Assembly: GCA_963843835.1 (NCBI GenBank)
Contig: CAWJMD010000008.1
Span: forward strand, 434,001-498,000
From: CAWJMD01 sp963843835
GTDB taxonomy: Bacteria > Actinomycetota > Actinomycetes > Actinomycetales > CAWJMD01
Length of the DNA stretch: 64,000 nt
Reading direction: 5' to 3'
Positions within the stretch are counted from its first letter, which is position 1; each line of letters begins with the position of its first letter. Under the pieces are notes generated by a model. The model had not been told where the DNA came from, did no database searches, and saw nothing but the letters and a program-made list of their open reading frames with translations. Shown here piece after piece: positions 8,228 through 16,743 of this stretch. A program made the position numbers and the translations under genes.

Positions 8228-9150
8228 GCGATCCTCCTGGTGGTGGTGTGAGAACGGGGCGATGGGACGTGCTGCGGGGTGGCCCCGTCGAGGGCCGTCG
8301 TCAGCACGGCGAGCAACCCGGTCGCCAGGTCGGCGCCGGAGTGGTGCCCGAGGTCGAGGAGGCCGTCGAGGCGTCGCGCCACGTCGCCGGGGTCGGTCGA
8401 CGGCGGGCCCGCTGCGGGGGCGAGGACGGCGAGTGCGAGGGCGACGGGCCGGGGGCACCGGCCCTCCGCCACGTCGGCGAGCAGCGCGGTCGAGACGGCC
8501 GTCGTGCAGCCGGCCGCGCCGTCGGCCACCGCCCTCGCGACGGCCTCGACGCGCGTCCGCGCCGGTTCGCCGGGCGCGAGGGCGAGGGCGGCGAGCAGCA
8601 CGCCCGCGGCCACGTCGTCGCCGCTCGGGGTGGCACCGGGGCCGAGTCCCAGACGGGACACGAGCAGGTGCGTGGCCTCGGCGTCGCGTCCTTCGGCGAG
8701 TGCCCTGGCCGCGTCCACGGCCCCGGAGCGCGCCGACTCCACCTCAGGGGGCGGCGAGGGGCGTGCCGTCACGCGAGCCGCCAGCAACCGCGTGGCGTTC
8801 GGGTCGGGCCGCCCGTGCGGGATGCTGTCGGCGTCGAACCACCGCGCGACCCGCAGCACGTGGTCCCCGAGGTCCGAGGTGAGACGGCCCCCGCCGAGGA
8901 CCAGACGGCTCCCGTCCGGCAGCACGACGTCGGGACGGGCGCCGCGCGGGAGCACGAGCGAGCCGGCGGGCACCACGGCACCGGGCGCCACGACGGCCAC
9001 GACGCGGGGTTCGGCCGCGTCGACCGCGAGGTAGGCCGCCAGGCGTCCGCTGGTGAGCACGCGCACGGGCCTCGACGGGCCCAGCAGCAGCCCACGGAGG
9101 TGGCCTGCCGCCGCGACGGGGAGGGCACCGGACACCAGGCGTGCGTCCAC
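8224..9150 (-). CDS. DUF2877 protein, YlbF/AllH-like carbamoyltransferase subunit
   Basis: This 308-residue protein is the first gene of the DUF2877-fdrA-DUF1116 operon. The DUF2877 hallmarks are LGLGPGATPSGDD in the middle and GHHSGADLATG near the C-terminus. The E. coli counterpart YlbF is the third subunit of the FdrA/YlbE complex. I chose GTG 9150 because AGGAGG lies four bases upstream; a GTG at 9183 would add 11 residues without a ribosome-binding site. The gene is divergent from pucR, which makes PucR the likely regulator of the operon. Confidence 0.85.
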   Translation of the reverse strand: MDARLVSGALPVAAAGHLRGLLLGPSRPVRVLTSGRLAAYLAVDAAEPRVVAVVAPGAVVPAGSLVLPRGARPDVVLPDGSRLVLGGGRLTSDLGDHVLRVARWFDADSIPHGRPDPNATRLLAARVTARPSPPPEVESARSGAVDAARALAEGRDAEATHLLVSRLGLGPGATPSGDDVAAGVLLAALALAPGEPARTRVEAVARAVADGAAGCTTAVSTALLADVAEGRCPRPVALALAVLAPAAGPPSTDPGDVARRLDGLLDLGHHSGADLATGLLAVLTTALDGATPQHVPSPRSHTTTRRIA

Positions 9151-9244
9151 GGTTCCTCCTCGGGCCACGGGGCGGGTGGTCACGGCGCTCGACCGGGGTG
9201 CGCCGAGTGGGTGTTGTCGACGCTAGGTGCACGCACTACCGTCG

Positions 9245-9291
9245 CCACATGGGAAATGTTGCCAACGATCCTCTGCTCCGGCACCACATGG
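9245..9291. promoter_or_regulatory. Candidate PucR operator: two direct copies of CCACATGG
   Basis: The 181-base gap between the divergent DUF2877 operon and pucR holds CCACATGG at 9245-9252 and again at 9284-9291. The second copy sits within the inverted repeat CACCA-CA-TGGTG (9282-9293). A related CCACATGT lies upstream of the BMP transporter gene (28202-28209), and CGACATGGG lies upstream of carbamate kinase (about 49953-49961). Assignment to PucR is inference from position and recurrence. Confidence 0.35.
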
Positions 9292-9331
9292 TGACGACGC
9301 GGGGCGTGGGCCGCGTGAGGGCGACGACCAC

Positions 9332-11059
9332 ATGAGCGAGCCGAGGTCGGCCGACGTCGCCGAGCCCGGGGCCGGTGCCGGTTTCGAGGAGACCGGCGGC
9401 GTGCCGCTCGACCAGGTGCTGCGCACTCCGGTGCTGAGCGGATCCCGCGTGCTGGCCGGAGCCCAGGGTCTCTCCCGCCCGGTCACGCGGCTCAACGTGA
9501 TGGAGGTCCCCGACATCCAGCCCTGGGTTCGCCCGGGCGAGCTGCTGCTCACCGTGGGCTACCCGGTGCGGGACGACCCGGACTCGCTCGGAGAGCTCGT
9601 CGAGGGGTTGCACGCGCGGGGTGTCACCGCGCTGGCGATCAAGCTGGGGCGCTACCTCGACGCCGTCCCCGACAGCGTGCTCGCCATCGCGGACCGGCTC
9701 GGCTTCCCCGTCGTCTCCCTGCCCGCCCACGTGTCCTTCGACGACGTCCTGACCGACGTGCTCGGCGAGCTTGTGAACCGCCAGGCCAAGGCGCTGGCAC
9801 GGGCCGAGCGCGTCCACCGTCGCCTGGTCGACGTGGTCCTCACCGGCGGGAGCATGGTCGACGTCGCCGAGTCGCTGTCGGACGTGCTGCCCGCCGTCGT
9901 CGTGGTGACGACGCCGGACGGCCGTGAGATCGCCTCTGCCGGACCGGACGACCTGCAGCGGGTCGTCCGTGGGCAGCCCTGCTTCGACACCACCGGGCGC
10001 CTGCGCACCGAGGACCAGTGCGCAGCCCTCGGTCTGCACGCCGCGGAGCCCGGAGCGGGCACGAGCCCGCTCGTGTCGACCGCGGTGGCGACGGTCTCGG
10101 CCGGCGCCCTCGAGCACGGACGGATCGCCGCCTTCGGCGTCGGGCGTGAGCTGGGCCCGGACGACCTGCACGCCCTGCAGCGGGCTGCCACCGTCTGCGC
10201 CCTCGTCGTCACCCGTGACCTCGCCGTCGCCGCGGTCGAGGACAAGTACCGCACCGACTACCTGCGGGACCTGCTGCTCGGACGCGCCGGCCGCCCGGAG
10301 GACGCCGTCGCCCACGCCCGTGCCTTCGGCTGGGACGTCAGCCGCCCGCTCGTCGTCGTCGTGCTCGAACCCGACCCCGCGCCACTCGAACCCGATGCCG
10401 CCGAGGTCGACGCGGCCCGCCGCCCGACCGTCGACCGGCAGGCGGCCGCCCTGGCCGGCGCCCTTCGTGCGCGGGAGGGCCAGGCCGCGGTCGCCGGCCT
10501 GCGGACCGAGACCGTCGCCCTCGTCGGCGTGCCCTCGGACGGCGACGTGCGCCGTACCGTGCGCGAGCTCGTCGCCATCGTCCGCGGCGAGGGCGGGGGA
10601 GGGCGCCGCGCCTTCGGCGTCGGCGTCAGCCGGGTGTGCGAGGGCGTCGACCAGATCCCGTTCGGCTACGAGCAGGCGCGGACCGCGGTGCGGGTCGGGC
10701 GACAGGTGCACGGGGAGTCGTCCCTGACCCACTTCGACGAGCTGGGTGTGTACCGGCTCCTCAGCCTGGTCAGCGACGAGGGGGAGCTGCGGTCGTTCGC
10801 GGCGGAGACGCTGGGCGAGCTCGCCGGGACCGATCCCGAGGCCGAGGACCTGCGACGCACCCTCGAGGTGCTGCTGGAGACCAACATCAACGTGGCCGAG
10901 ACGGCTCGGCGGCTCCACTTCCACTACAACACCCTGCGCTACCGCATCGGCAAGCTCGAACGGCTCCTCGGTCCCTTCACCTCCGAGTCGACGCTGCGTC
11001 TCGACCTGTCGCTCGCCCTCAAGGTGGTCGCGATGCGTGGTTTGTCCAACAGCGCGTGA
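9332..11059 (+). CDS. PucR family transcriptional regulator
   Basis: The protein is 575 residues. An N-terminal PucR sensory domain (about residues 20-140, with SRPVTRLNVMEVPD and GELLLTVGYPV) precedes a GGDEF-like middle region. The C-terminal PucR helix-turn-helix reads NINVAETARRLHFHYNTLRYR. PucR proteins usually activate purine or other nitrogen-heterocycle and amino-compound catabolism when the pathway intermediate is present. It is divergent from the DUF2877-fdrA-DUF1116 operon and sits just upstream of the NCS2 permease, so it probably controls both. The ATG at 9332 is the family-like start; the frame is open upstream to 9227, but that extension is Cys/His-rich and implausible. Confidence 0.88.
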   Translation: MSEPRSADVAEPGAGAGFEETGGVPLDQVLRTPVLSGSRVLAGAQGLSRPVTRLNVMEVPDIQPWVRPGELLLTVGYPVRDDPDSLGELVEGLHARGVTALAIKLGRYLDAVPDSVLAIADRLGFPVVSLPAHVSFDDVLTDVLGELVNRQAKALARAERVHRRLVDVVLTGGSMVDVAESLSDVLPAVVVVTTPDGREIASAGPDDLQRVVRGQPCFDTTGRLRTEDQCAALGLHAAEPGAGTSPLVSTAVATVSAGALEHGRIAAFGVGRELGPDDLHALQRAATVCALVVTRDLAVAAVEDKYRTDYLRDLLLGRAGRPEDAVAHARAFGWDVSRPLVVVVLEPDPAPLEPDAAEVDAARRPTVDRQAAALAGALRAREGQAAVAGLRTETVALVGVPSDGDVRRTVRELVAIVRGEGGGGRRAFGVGVSRVCEGVDQIPFGYEQARTAVRVGRQVHGESSLTHFDELGVYRLLSLVSDEGELRSFAAETLGELAGTDPEAEDLRRTLEVLLETNINVAETARRLHFHYNTLRYRIGKLERLLGPFTSESTLRLDLSLALKVVAMRGLSNSA

Positions 11060-11129
11060 CGGCGCTGGAACTCGTTGCCGTCGAGCGGCCTTGAGGGCTG
11101 GCAAGACTCGCCCATCCCGCCTGCCTGAC

Positions 11130-11147
11130 ACGGACGTAACGTTCCGT
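11130..11147. promoter_or_regulatory. Short inverted repeat upstream of the permease
   Basis: ACGGA and TCCGT flank an eight-base spacer in the 174-base gap between pucR and the permease. It may be an operator. The arms are short, so chance occurrence is possible. Confidence 0.25.
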
Positions 11148-11233
11148 CATCCTGACCGCACGTGCGCTGCGTCACACCTGTCGTGGCGCCAGGGCTCGGT
11201 CACCAGCGGGTCCCCTCAGCGAGAGGAACGGGC

Positions 11234-12694
11234 ATGGCCATCGGATGGAAGCTGCACGGAGACGGGAAGACTCTCGCACCGGGCGAGGTCGTCGCTCCTG
11301 ACGAGCGACTCACCTGGGGACGGACGGCGGGGCTCGGGGCCCAGCACGTGGTCGCGATGTTCGGCGCCACCTTCGTCTTCCCCCTGATCATGGGTCTGAA
11401 CCCCCAGCTCGCGATCATGATGAGCGGCATCGCGACGATCGCGTTCCTGCTGATCGTGCAGGGCAAGGTGCCCAGCTACCTCGGCACGTCGGCGTCCTTC
11501 GTCGGTGGCGTGGCCGCGATCTACGCCCAGGAGGGGACGCCGCAGCAGGTCACCGGCGCGATCCTCGTGGCCGGCGTGATCCTCGCCCTGGTCGGCGTCC
11601 TCATCCACTTCGTCGGTGCCCGGCTGATCTACAGCGTCCTCCCGCCGGTCGTGACCGGGGCCGTCGTGATGCTGATCGGCTTCAACCTGGCCCCCGTCGT
11701 CGCGAACATCTACTGGCCCCAGGACCAGTGGGTCGCCCTGCTGGTGATGCTCGCCGTCATCCTGATGAGCGTCGGGCTGCGCGGCTTCATCGGCCGCATC
11801 TCGATCTTCCTCGGTCTCGTCTTCGGCTACGCGCTCTCGTGGGTGTTCGACCGGGTCTTCGGGCAGATCACGAGCTACGACGCGGCCGCCGACGACATCA
11901 CCACCCACTTCCGGGTGAACTGGGCCAACGTCGAGTCGGCGCCGTGGTTCGGCTTCCCGCCGGCCACCGACACGGCGGCAGGGATCGTCGGCTACCACCT
12001 GCCCGAGTTCAAGTGGGTGTTCGTGCTGCTGGTGATCCCCGCCGTGATCGCCCTGATCGCCGAGAACACCGGGCACGTCAAGGCGGTCGCCGAGATGACC
12101 GGCGCCGACCTCGACCCGGTGATGGGCCGTGCGATCGCCGCCGACGGCGTCGGCACCGTCCTCGCCTCCGCCGTGGGCGGTTCGCCCACCACCACCTACG
12201 CCGAGAACATCGGCGTCATGGCCGCCACCCGGGTGTACTCGACCGCGGCCTACTTCGTCGCTGCCGGCGTAGCGATCGCCTTCGGCTTCTCGCCGAAGTT
12301 CGGCGCGATCATCTCCGCCACCCCGGGCGGCGTCCTCGGCGGCATCACCGTGGTGCTCTACGGGATGATCGGCCTGCTGGGCGCGAAGATCTGGAAGGAG
12401 AACAACGTCGACTTCGGCAACCCGATCAACCTGGTTCCGGTCGCCGCGGGCATCATCATCGCCATCGGCAACACGTCGCTGGTGTTCACCGACACCTTCT
12501 CGCTGGCGGGCATCGCGCTCGGCACGATCGTCACCGTGGGCGCCTACCACCTGGCCCGGGCGGTGGCACCGCCGCACCTTCGCGCCGCCGCCGACTCCCC
12601 GAGCCTCGTGCTCGGCGAACCGGGGATGTACACCCAGGAGGAGACGGACGGCACGCACACCAGGCTGACCAAGCGGGTGGACCGGCCCGAGTAG
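11234..12694 (+). CDS. NCS2 family nucleobase permease, uracil-type
   Basis: This 486-residue multi-spanning membrane protein imports a nucleobase with protons. Transport residues resemble E. coli UraA rather than xanthine/urate carriers: the first carboxylate is E277 in LIAENTGH, and the second is E324 in TTTYAENIGVMAATRVYS. Purine carriers of this family usually have Gln (QNNG) at that second place. That favours uracil or a related pyrimidine such as barbiturate as substrate; this is an inference from a motif. ATG 11234 is preceded by a purine-rich GAGAGGAA. The gene follows pucR and precedes the molybdenum hydroxylase genes, with a strong hairpin terminator between. Confidence 0.9.
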   Translation: MAIGWKLHGDGKTLAPGEVVAPDERLTWGRTAGLGAQHVVAMFGATFVFPLIMGLNPQLAIMMSGIATIAFLLIVQGKVPSYLGTSASFVGGVAAIYAQEGTPQQVTGAILVAGVILALVGVLIHFVGARLIYSVLPPVVTGAVVMLIGFNLAPVVANIYWPQDQWVALLVMLAVILMSVGLRGFIGRISIFLGLVFGYALSWVFDRVFGQITSYDAAADDITTHFRVNWANVESAPWFGFPPATDTAAGIVGYHLPEFKWVFVLLVIPAVIALIAENTGHVKAVAEMTGADLDPVMGRAIAADGVGTVLASAVGGSPTTTYAENIGVMAATRVYSTAAYFVAAGVAIAFGFSPKFGAIISATPGGVLGGITVVLYGMIGLLGAKIWKENNVDFGNPINLVPVAAGIIIAIGNTSLVFTDTFSLAGIALGTIVTVGAYHLARAVAPPHLRAAADSPSLVLGEPGMYTQEETDGTHTRLTKRVDRPE

Positions 12695-12719
12695 GGCTCG
12701 CCCACGAGCTCGACGGCCA

Positions 12720-12758
12720 CGTCGGGCCGGGGCTGCTCCCGCGTACCCCGGCCCGACG
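12720..12758 (+). terminator. Terminator-like hairpin after the NCS2 permease
   Basis: Perfect 13-base arms (CGTCGGGCCGGGG and CCCCGGCCCGACG) enclose a 13-base loop, 25 bases after the permease stop. There is no U-tract. It separates the permease transcript from the hydroxylase operon. Confidence 0.65.
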
Positions 12759-12872
12759 CCTGCCGCCCGGTGACCCGGCCGTCCGCACGGCACCGCGACC
12801 CGCGGCGGTGTTGACTGGGCAGGAGCCGACCCGACCATGCCACGACGACCGAAGGGCAGGCGCGATCCGTCG

Positions 12873-13766
12873 ATGAAGCCGTCCCCGCTGCGCTTCCACC
12901 GCCCCGCCACGCTGGACGAGGCGCTGGCGCTCCTGGCCGACCTCGGCGCGGACGCCAAGGTCCTGGCCGGCGGGCAGAGCCTCGTGCCGATGCTCTCGAT
13001 GAGGCTGGCCGCCCCGGCGAACATCGTCGACATCACCGCGATCCCCGGGATCGACGAGGTGACGGCCGGACCGGACGGCGTGACCTTCGGGGCCCTGGTG
13101 ACCCACACGGCCCTGCTGTCGCACGACGGGGCCGCCGGTCACCAGCCGCTGCTGCGCCGGGCGCTCCGCAATGTCGCGCACCCCACCATCCGCAACCGCG
13201 GCACGACGCTGGGCTCGATCGTCCACGCGGACCCCTCGGCCGAGATGCCCGCCGTGATGGTCCTTCTCGGGGGGACCGTGACGGTCGCCTCCGCCGCCGG
13301 CGGCGAGCGGCTGATCGCCGCGTCCGACCTCTTCCTCGGCCCGCTGGAGTCGTCTCTGGAGCCGACCGAGATCGCCCTGCAGGGCTCCGTGCCGGCTCGC
13401 CGGGGCGGTGTGGGCACCGCCGTCGAGGAGCTCGCCCGCAGGCACGGCGACTACGCGATGGCCGGCGTGGTCGCCCTGGTCGAGGCGACGGAGGGGGTCG
13501 TGCGCGCCGCACGGGCCACGTTCGTCTCCGCCGGTGAGCTGGGGGAGGTGGTCGACCTCGACGCCGCCACCGGGCTGCCGGTCGACGCCCCGCCGGACGC
13601 GTGGGCGGTCGTCGCCGACCAGGCGCGCGACCTCGTCCTCACCGACGACGACGTCCACGCGACCGCCGCCTACCGCAGCCACCTGGTCGGTGTGCTGACC
13701 GCACGGGCCGTGGCCCGTGCCGCGGTCGACGCCACCGACCCCACGACCCAGGAGCGTGCAGCGTGA
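12873..13766 (+). CDS. Molybdenum hydroxylase FAD-binding (medium) subunit, CoxM/XdhB type
   Basis: This is the flavin subunit of a three-part xanthine dehydrogenase/CO dehydrogenase-family enzyme, about 297 residues. FAD-binding motifs are AGGQSLVPMLSMR near residue 35 and TIRNRGTTLGSIVHADPS near residue 110. It passes electrons from the iron-sulfur subunit to an acceptor. I used ATG 12873 because family members start with MKP.PFRYHRPATLDEA; ATG 12837, with an AGGAG about 12 bases upstream, would add 12 residues and cannot be excluded. It is the first gene of the operon M-S-L-coxG-nitrilase. Its stop overlaps the GTG start of the next gene. Confidence 0.9.
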   Translation: MKPSPLRFHRPATLDEALALLADLGADAKVLAGGQSLVPMLSMRLAAPANIVDITAIPGIDEVTAGPDGVTFGALVTHTALLSHDGAAGHQPLLRRALRNVAHPTIRNRGTTLGSIVHADPSAEMPAVMVLLGGTVTVASAAGGERLIAASDLFLGPLESSLEPTEIALQGSVPARRGGVGTAVEELARRHGDYAMAGVVALVEATEGVVRAARATFVSAGELGEVVDLDAATGLPVDAPPDAWAVVADQARDLVLTDDDVHATAAYRSHLVGVLTARAVARAAVDATDPTTQERAA

Positions 13767-14296
13767 GCGACGACGACGTGGACGTGCGCGTCAAGGTCAA
13801 CGGGGTGTGGCGCGAGGTCACCGTCCCCGGGCGTCGCCTGCTCTCCGACGTGCTGCGGCACGACCTGCGCCTCACCGGTACGCACGTCGGCTGCGAGCAC
13901 GGTGTCTGTGGTGCCTGCACGGTCCTCGTCGACGGGCAACCCGCCCGGTCGTGCCTGATGCTGGCGGGCTCCGCCGACGGGCGCGAGGTGACGACCGTCG
14001 AGGGGCTCAGTCCCGAGGGCGGCGGCCTGCACCCCGTCCAGCAGGCGTTCGTCGACTGCCACGGACTCCAGTGCGGCTTCTGCACACCGGGTTTCGTGAC
14101 GACGATCGCCGCCTACCTGGAAGAGAACCCCGACCCGACGCCGGAGGAGGCGACCGAGGCCATCGGCGGCAACCTGTGCCGGTGCACGGGCTACCAGAAC
14201 ATCAAGGCAGCCGTGCTGCGGGCGGCCGAGCTCCAGCGCGACGCCGCGGCGGCGTCCGGCCCCGCCGGCACCGTGCAGGGCGGTGAGAACGCTTGA
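13763..14296 (+). CDS. Molybdenum hydroxylase [2Fe-2S] (small) subunit, CoxS/XdhC type
   Basis: The protein is 177 residues with two iron-sulfur domains. The plant-ferredoxin-type cluster ligands are in VGCEHGVCGACTVLVDG, with a later Cys in ARSC. The second cluster ligands are in QCGFCTPG and NLCRCTGY. It carries electrons between the molybdenum and flavin subunits. The GTG start overlaps the upstream stop (GTGA), and its stop overlaps the TTG start of the large subunit, so the three subunits are translationally coupled. Confidence 0.94.
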   Translation: MSDDDVDVRVKVNGVWREVTVPGRRLLSDVLRHDLRLTGTHVGCEHGVCGACTVLVDGQPARSCLMLAGSADGREVTTVEGLSPEGGGLHPVQQAFVDCHGLQCGFCTPGFVTTIAAYLEENPDPTPEEATEAIGGNLCRCTGYQNIKAAVLRAAELQRDAAAASGPAGTVQGGENA

Positions 14297-16743
14297 CCAC
14301 CAAGATGTTCGGCGCGCCGATCCGTCGCAAGGAGGACCCGCGCCTGTTGCGTGGAGAGGGGCGCTTCCTCGACGACCTCGGCCACGACGCCCTCGCGGCC
14401 GCCTTCGTGCGCAGCCCGCACGCGCACGCGCGCATCCTGGACATCGACGTGTCGGGGGCTCTCGACGTCGAAGGTGTCGTCGCGGTCTACACGTACGACG
14501 ACCTGGCCGAGGACCCCGACGCCCCGGTGGCGCAGCCCCTGCCGCTGCTGATCCCCCATCCCGCCCTGACCTCCCCGCGCACGGGCTACGTGCTGGCGAA
14601 GCACGAGGTGAACCACGTCGGGGAGCCGATCGTCCTGGTCGTGGCGACCGACCGGTACATCGCGGAGGACGCCTGCGAGCGGATCAGGATCTCCTACGAC
14701 TACCTCCCCGTCGTCGTCGGCGTCGAGGCCGCACGTGCGGCGGAGCACGCCGTGCACGAGGACGTGCCCGACAACGTGGCCGCGCACCTGGTCCAGGAGG
14801 TGGGCGACGTCGAGGCGGTCCTGGCCTCGTCGCCCCACACGCTGACGCTGGACCTGGAGATCGAGCGCTCCGCCTGCATGCCGATGGAGGGCAAGGGCGT
14901 CTACGCCATCTGGAACTCCGACGAGGACTCGATCCGCGTCTACACCTCGACGCAGGCGGCGACGTCCGTGCGCATGGCGGTGGCGGCGAAGCTCGGGATG
15001 GCCCAGAACAAGGTGGAGTGCATCGCGCCCGACGTGGGGGGCGGCTTCGGGGTCAAGATCATGCACCCCTGGCCGGAGGAGGTCGTGGTCCCATGGGCGG
15101 CCCGCAACCTGGCCCGCGCCGGGATCGCCCGTGAGGTGAAGTGGACCGAGGACCGCCGCGAGCACTTCACGTCCTCGGCCCATGAGCGGGGCCAGCTGCA
15201 GACGGTCACCGTGGGGTTCGACGACGACGGGCGGCTGCTCGCGCTCGACTTCACCTTCTGGCACGACAACGGTGCCTACACCCCGTACGGGATCATCGTT
15301 CCGATCATCACGTCGACCCAGGTGCTCGGCCCGTACAAGCCGAAGGCCTATCGCTGCAACGCCTTCTCGCTCTACACCAACACCGTCATCGTCACCCCGT
15401 ACCGGGGAGCCGGACGGCCCCAGGGCGTGTTCGCGATGGAACGTGCGATGGACGCCATCGCCAGGTCCCTGGGCAAGGACCGTGCCGACGTGCGGGCCCT
15501 CAACCTGATCACTCCGGACGAGATGCCCTACGACCACCAGCTGCTCTTCCAGGACGGGCGGCCGCTCGTCTACGACTCCGGCGACTACCCGGCGGGACTG
15601 GACAAGATCAAGAAGCTCGTGGGCTGGGACGAGTTCGAGGAGTACCGCGACGCCGCTCGGGCCGAGGGGCGCCGTGTGGGCATCGGCCTCGCCGCCTACG
15701 TGGAGGGCACCGGCCCCGGACCGTACGAGGGCGCGCACGTCGTCGTCGAGTCGTCCGGGAAGGTCAAGGTCGCCACGGGCCTGACCACCCAGGGCCAGGG
15801 GCACCAGACCTCGTTCGCGCAGATCGTCGCCGACCAGCTGGGCGTACCGGTCGACGACGTCGAGGTCGTCACCGGTGACACCCGCCGGTTCCGGTACGCG
15901 GTGGGTACGTTCGCCTCCCGTGCAGCGGTGATGAGCGGCTCGGCGATGCACGTCGCGGCGGGCAAGGTGCGCGACAAGGCCCTGAGGATCGCCGCGGAGG
16001 CGCTCGAGGTGGACGCCGCCGACCTCGAGCTGGTGGACGGGGTGGCTCGGGTCAAGGGGACGCCGGTCGGCACCTCGGGGGCCGAGCTGCCGCTCTCGAC
16101 CATCGCGGTGCTCTCGAACCCGTTGCGCTACGCGTTCGACGAGGCGTCGAAGGCGGCCACCCAGTTCAGCGTCGGCGACACCTCCAAGCCCCCGGTGGCC
16201 GAGGGGGACGAGCCCGGCCTCGAGGCGACCGGGTACTACTCGCCCGAGCGCTCCACCTTCGCCTCCGGGATGCACGCAGCCGTCGTCGAGACCGATCCCG
16301 ACACGGCCGAGGTGAGGATCCTGAGGTACTGCGTCGTCCACGACTGCGGGACGCTGATCAACCCGATGATCGTCGAGGGGCAGATCCACGGCGGGGTGGC
16401 ACAGGGTGTGGGCGGTGCCCTCTACGAGCGGATCGTCTACGACGAGCACGGCCAGGTGCTCAACGCCTCGTACATGGACTTCCTCATGCCCTACGCGTCC
16501 GAGGTCCCGAAGAGCATCGAGATCGACCACCTCGAGACCCGGTCCCCGCTCAACCCGCTGGGCATCAAGGGTGCAGGCGAGGCGGGCGTCATCCCGGCCG
16601 CGGCGCTGTTCGCGTCCGCGATCGAGGACGCCGAGGGCATCCCGATCCGTTCCATGCCGATCTCGCCGAGCGAGCTGTTCCACCTGCGCCTCGCCCACGC
16701 GGCCGAGTCGCTTGCCACGTCGTCAACGCAGGAGGACCGATGA
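14293..16743 (+). CDS. Molybdenum hydroxylase large (molybdopterin-binding) subunit, CoxL form II/XDH type
   Basis: The catalytic subunit is 816 residues and starts at TTG 14293, overlapping the previous stop. Molybdopterin-binding segments are DVGGGFGVKI and VTPYRGAGRP. The catalytic glutamate is E763 in GIKGAGEAGV. The CO-dehydrogenase active-site loop AYxCSFR is absent; the equivalent loop reads PYRGAGRPQG, so this is not a true CO dehydrogenase. The family hydroxylates carbon next to nitrogen in heterocycles. A uracil-type permease upstream and a barbiturase family gene in the same island make uracil/thymine dehydrogenase (giving barbiturate) a reasonable guess. Xanthine or nicotinate-like substrates are alternatives. 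Confidence 0.93.
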   Translation: MTTKMFGAPIRRKEDPRLLRGEGRFLDDLGHDALAAAFVRSPHAHARILDIDVSGALDVEGVVAVYTYDDLAEDPDAPVAQPLPLLIPHPALTSPRTGYVLAKHEVNHVGEPIVLVVATDRYIAEDACERIRISYDYLPVVVGVEAARAAEHAVHEDVPDNVAAHLVQEVGDVEAVLASSPHTLTLDLEIERSACMPMEGKGVYAIWNSDEDSIRVYTSTQAATSVRMAVAAKLGMAQNKVECIAPDVGGGFGVKIMHPWPEEVVVPWAARNLARAGIAREVKWTEDRREHFTSSAHERGQLQTVTVGFDDDGRLLALDFTFWHDNGAYTPYGIIVPIITSTQVLGPYKPKAYRCNAFSLYTNTVIVTPYRGAGRPQGVFAMERAMDAIARSLGKDRADVRALNLITPDEMPYDHQLLFQDGRPLVYDSGDYPAGLDKIKKLVGWDEFEEYRDAARAEGRRVGIGLAAYVEGTGPGPYEGAHVVVESSGKVKVATGLTTQGQGHQTSFAQIVADQLGVPVDDVEVVTGDTRRFRYAVGTFASRAAVMSGSAMHVAAGKVRDKALRIAAEALEVDAADLELVDGVARVKGTPVGTSGAELPLSTIAVLSNPLRYAFDEASKAATQFSVGDTSKPPVAEGDEPGLEATGYYSPERSTFASGMHAAVVETDPDTAEVRILRYCVVHDCGTLINPMIVEGQIHGGVAQGVGGALYERIVYDEHGQVLNASYMDFLMPYASEVPKSIEIDHLETRSPLNPLGIKGAGEAGVIPAAALFASAIEDAEGIPIRSMPISPSELFHLRLAHAAESLATSSTQEDR

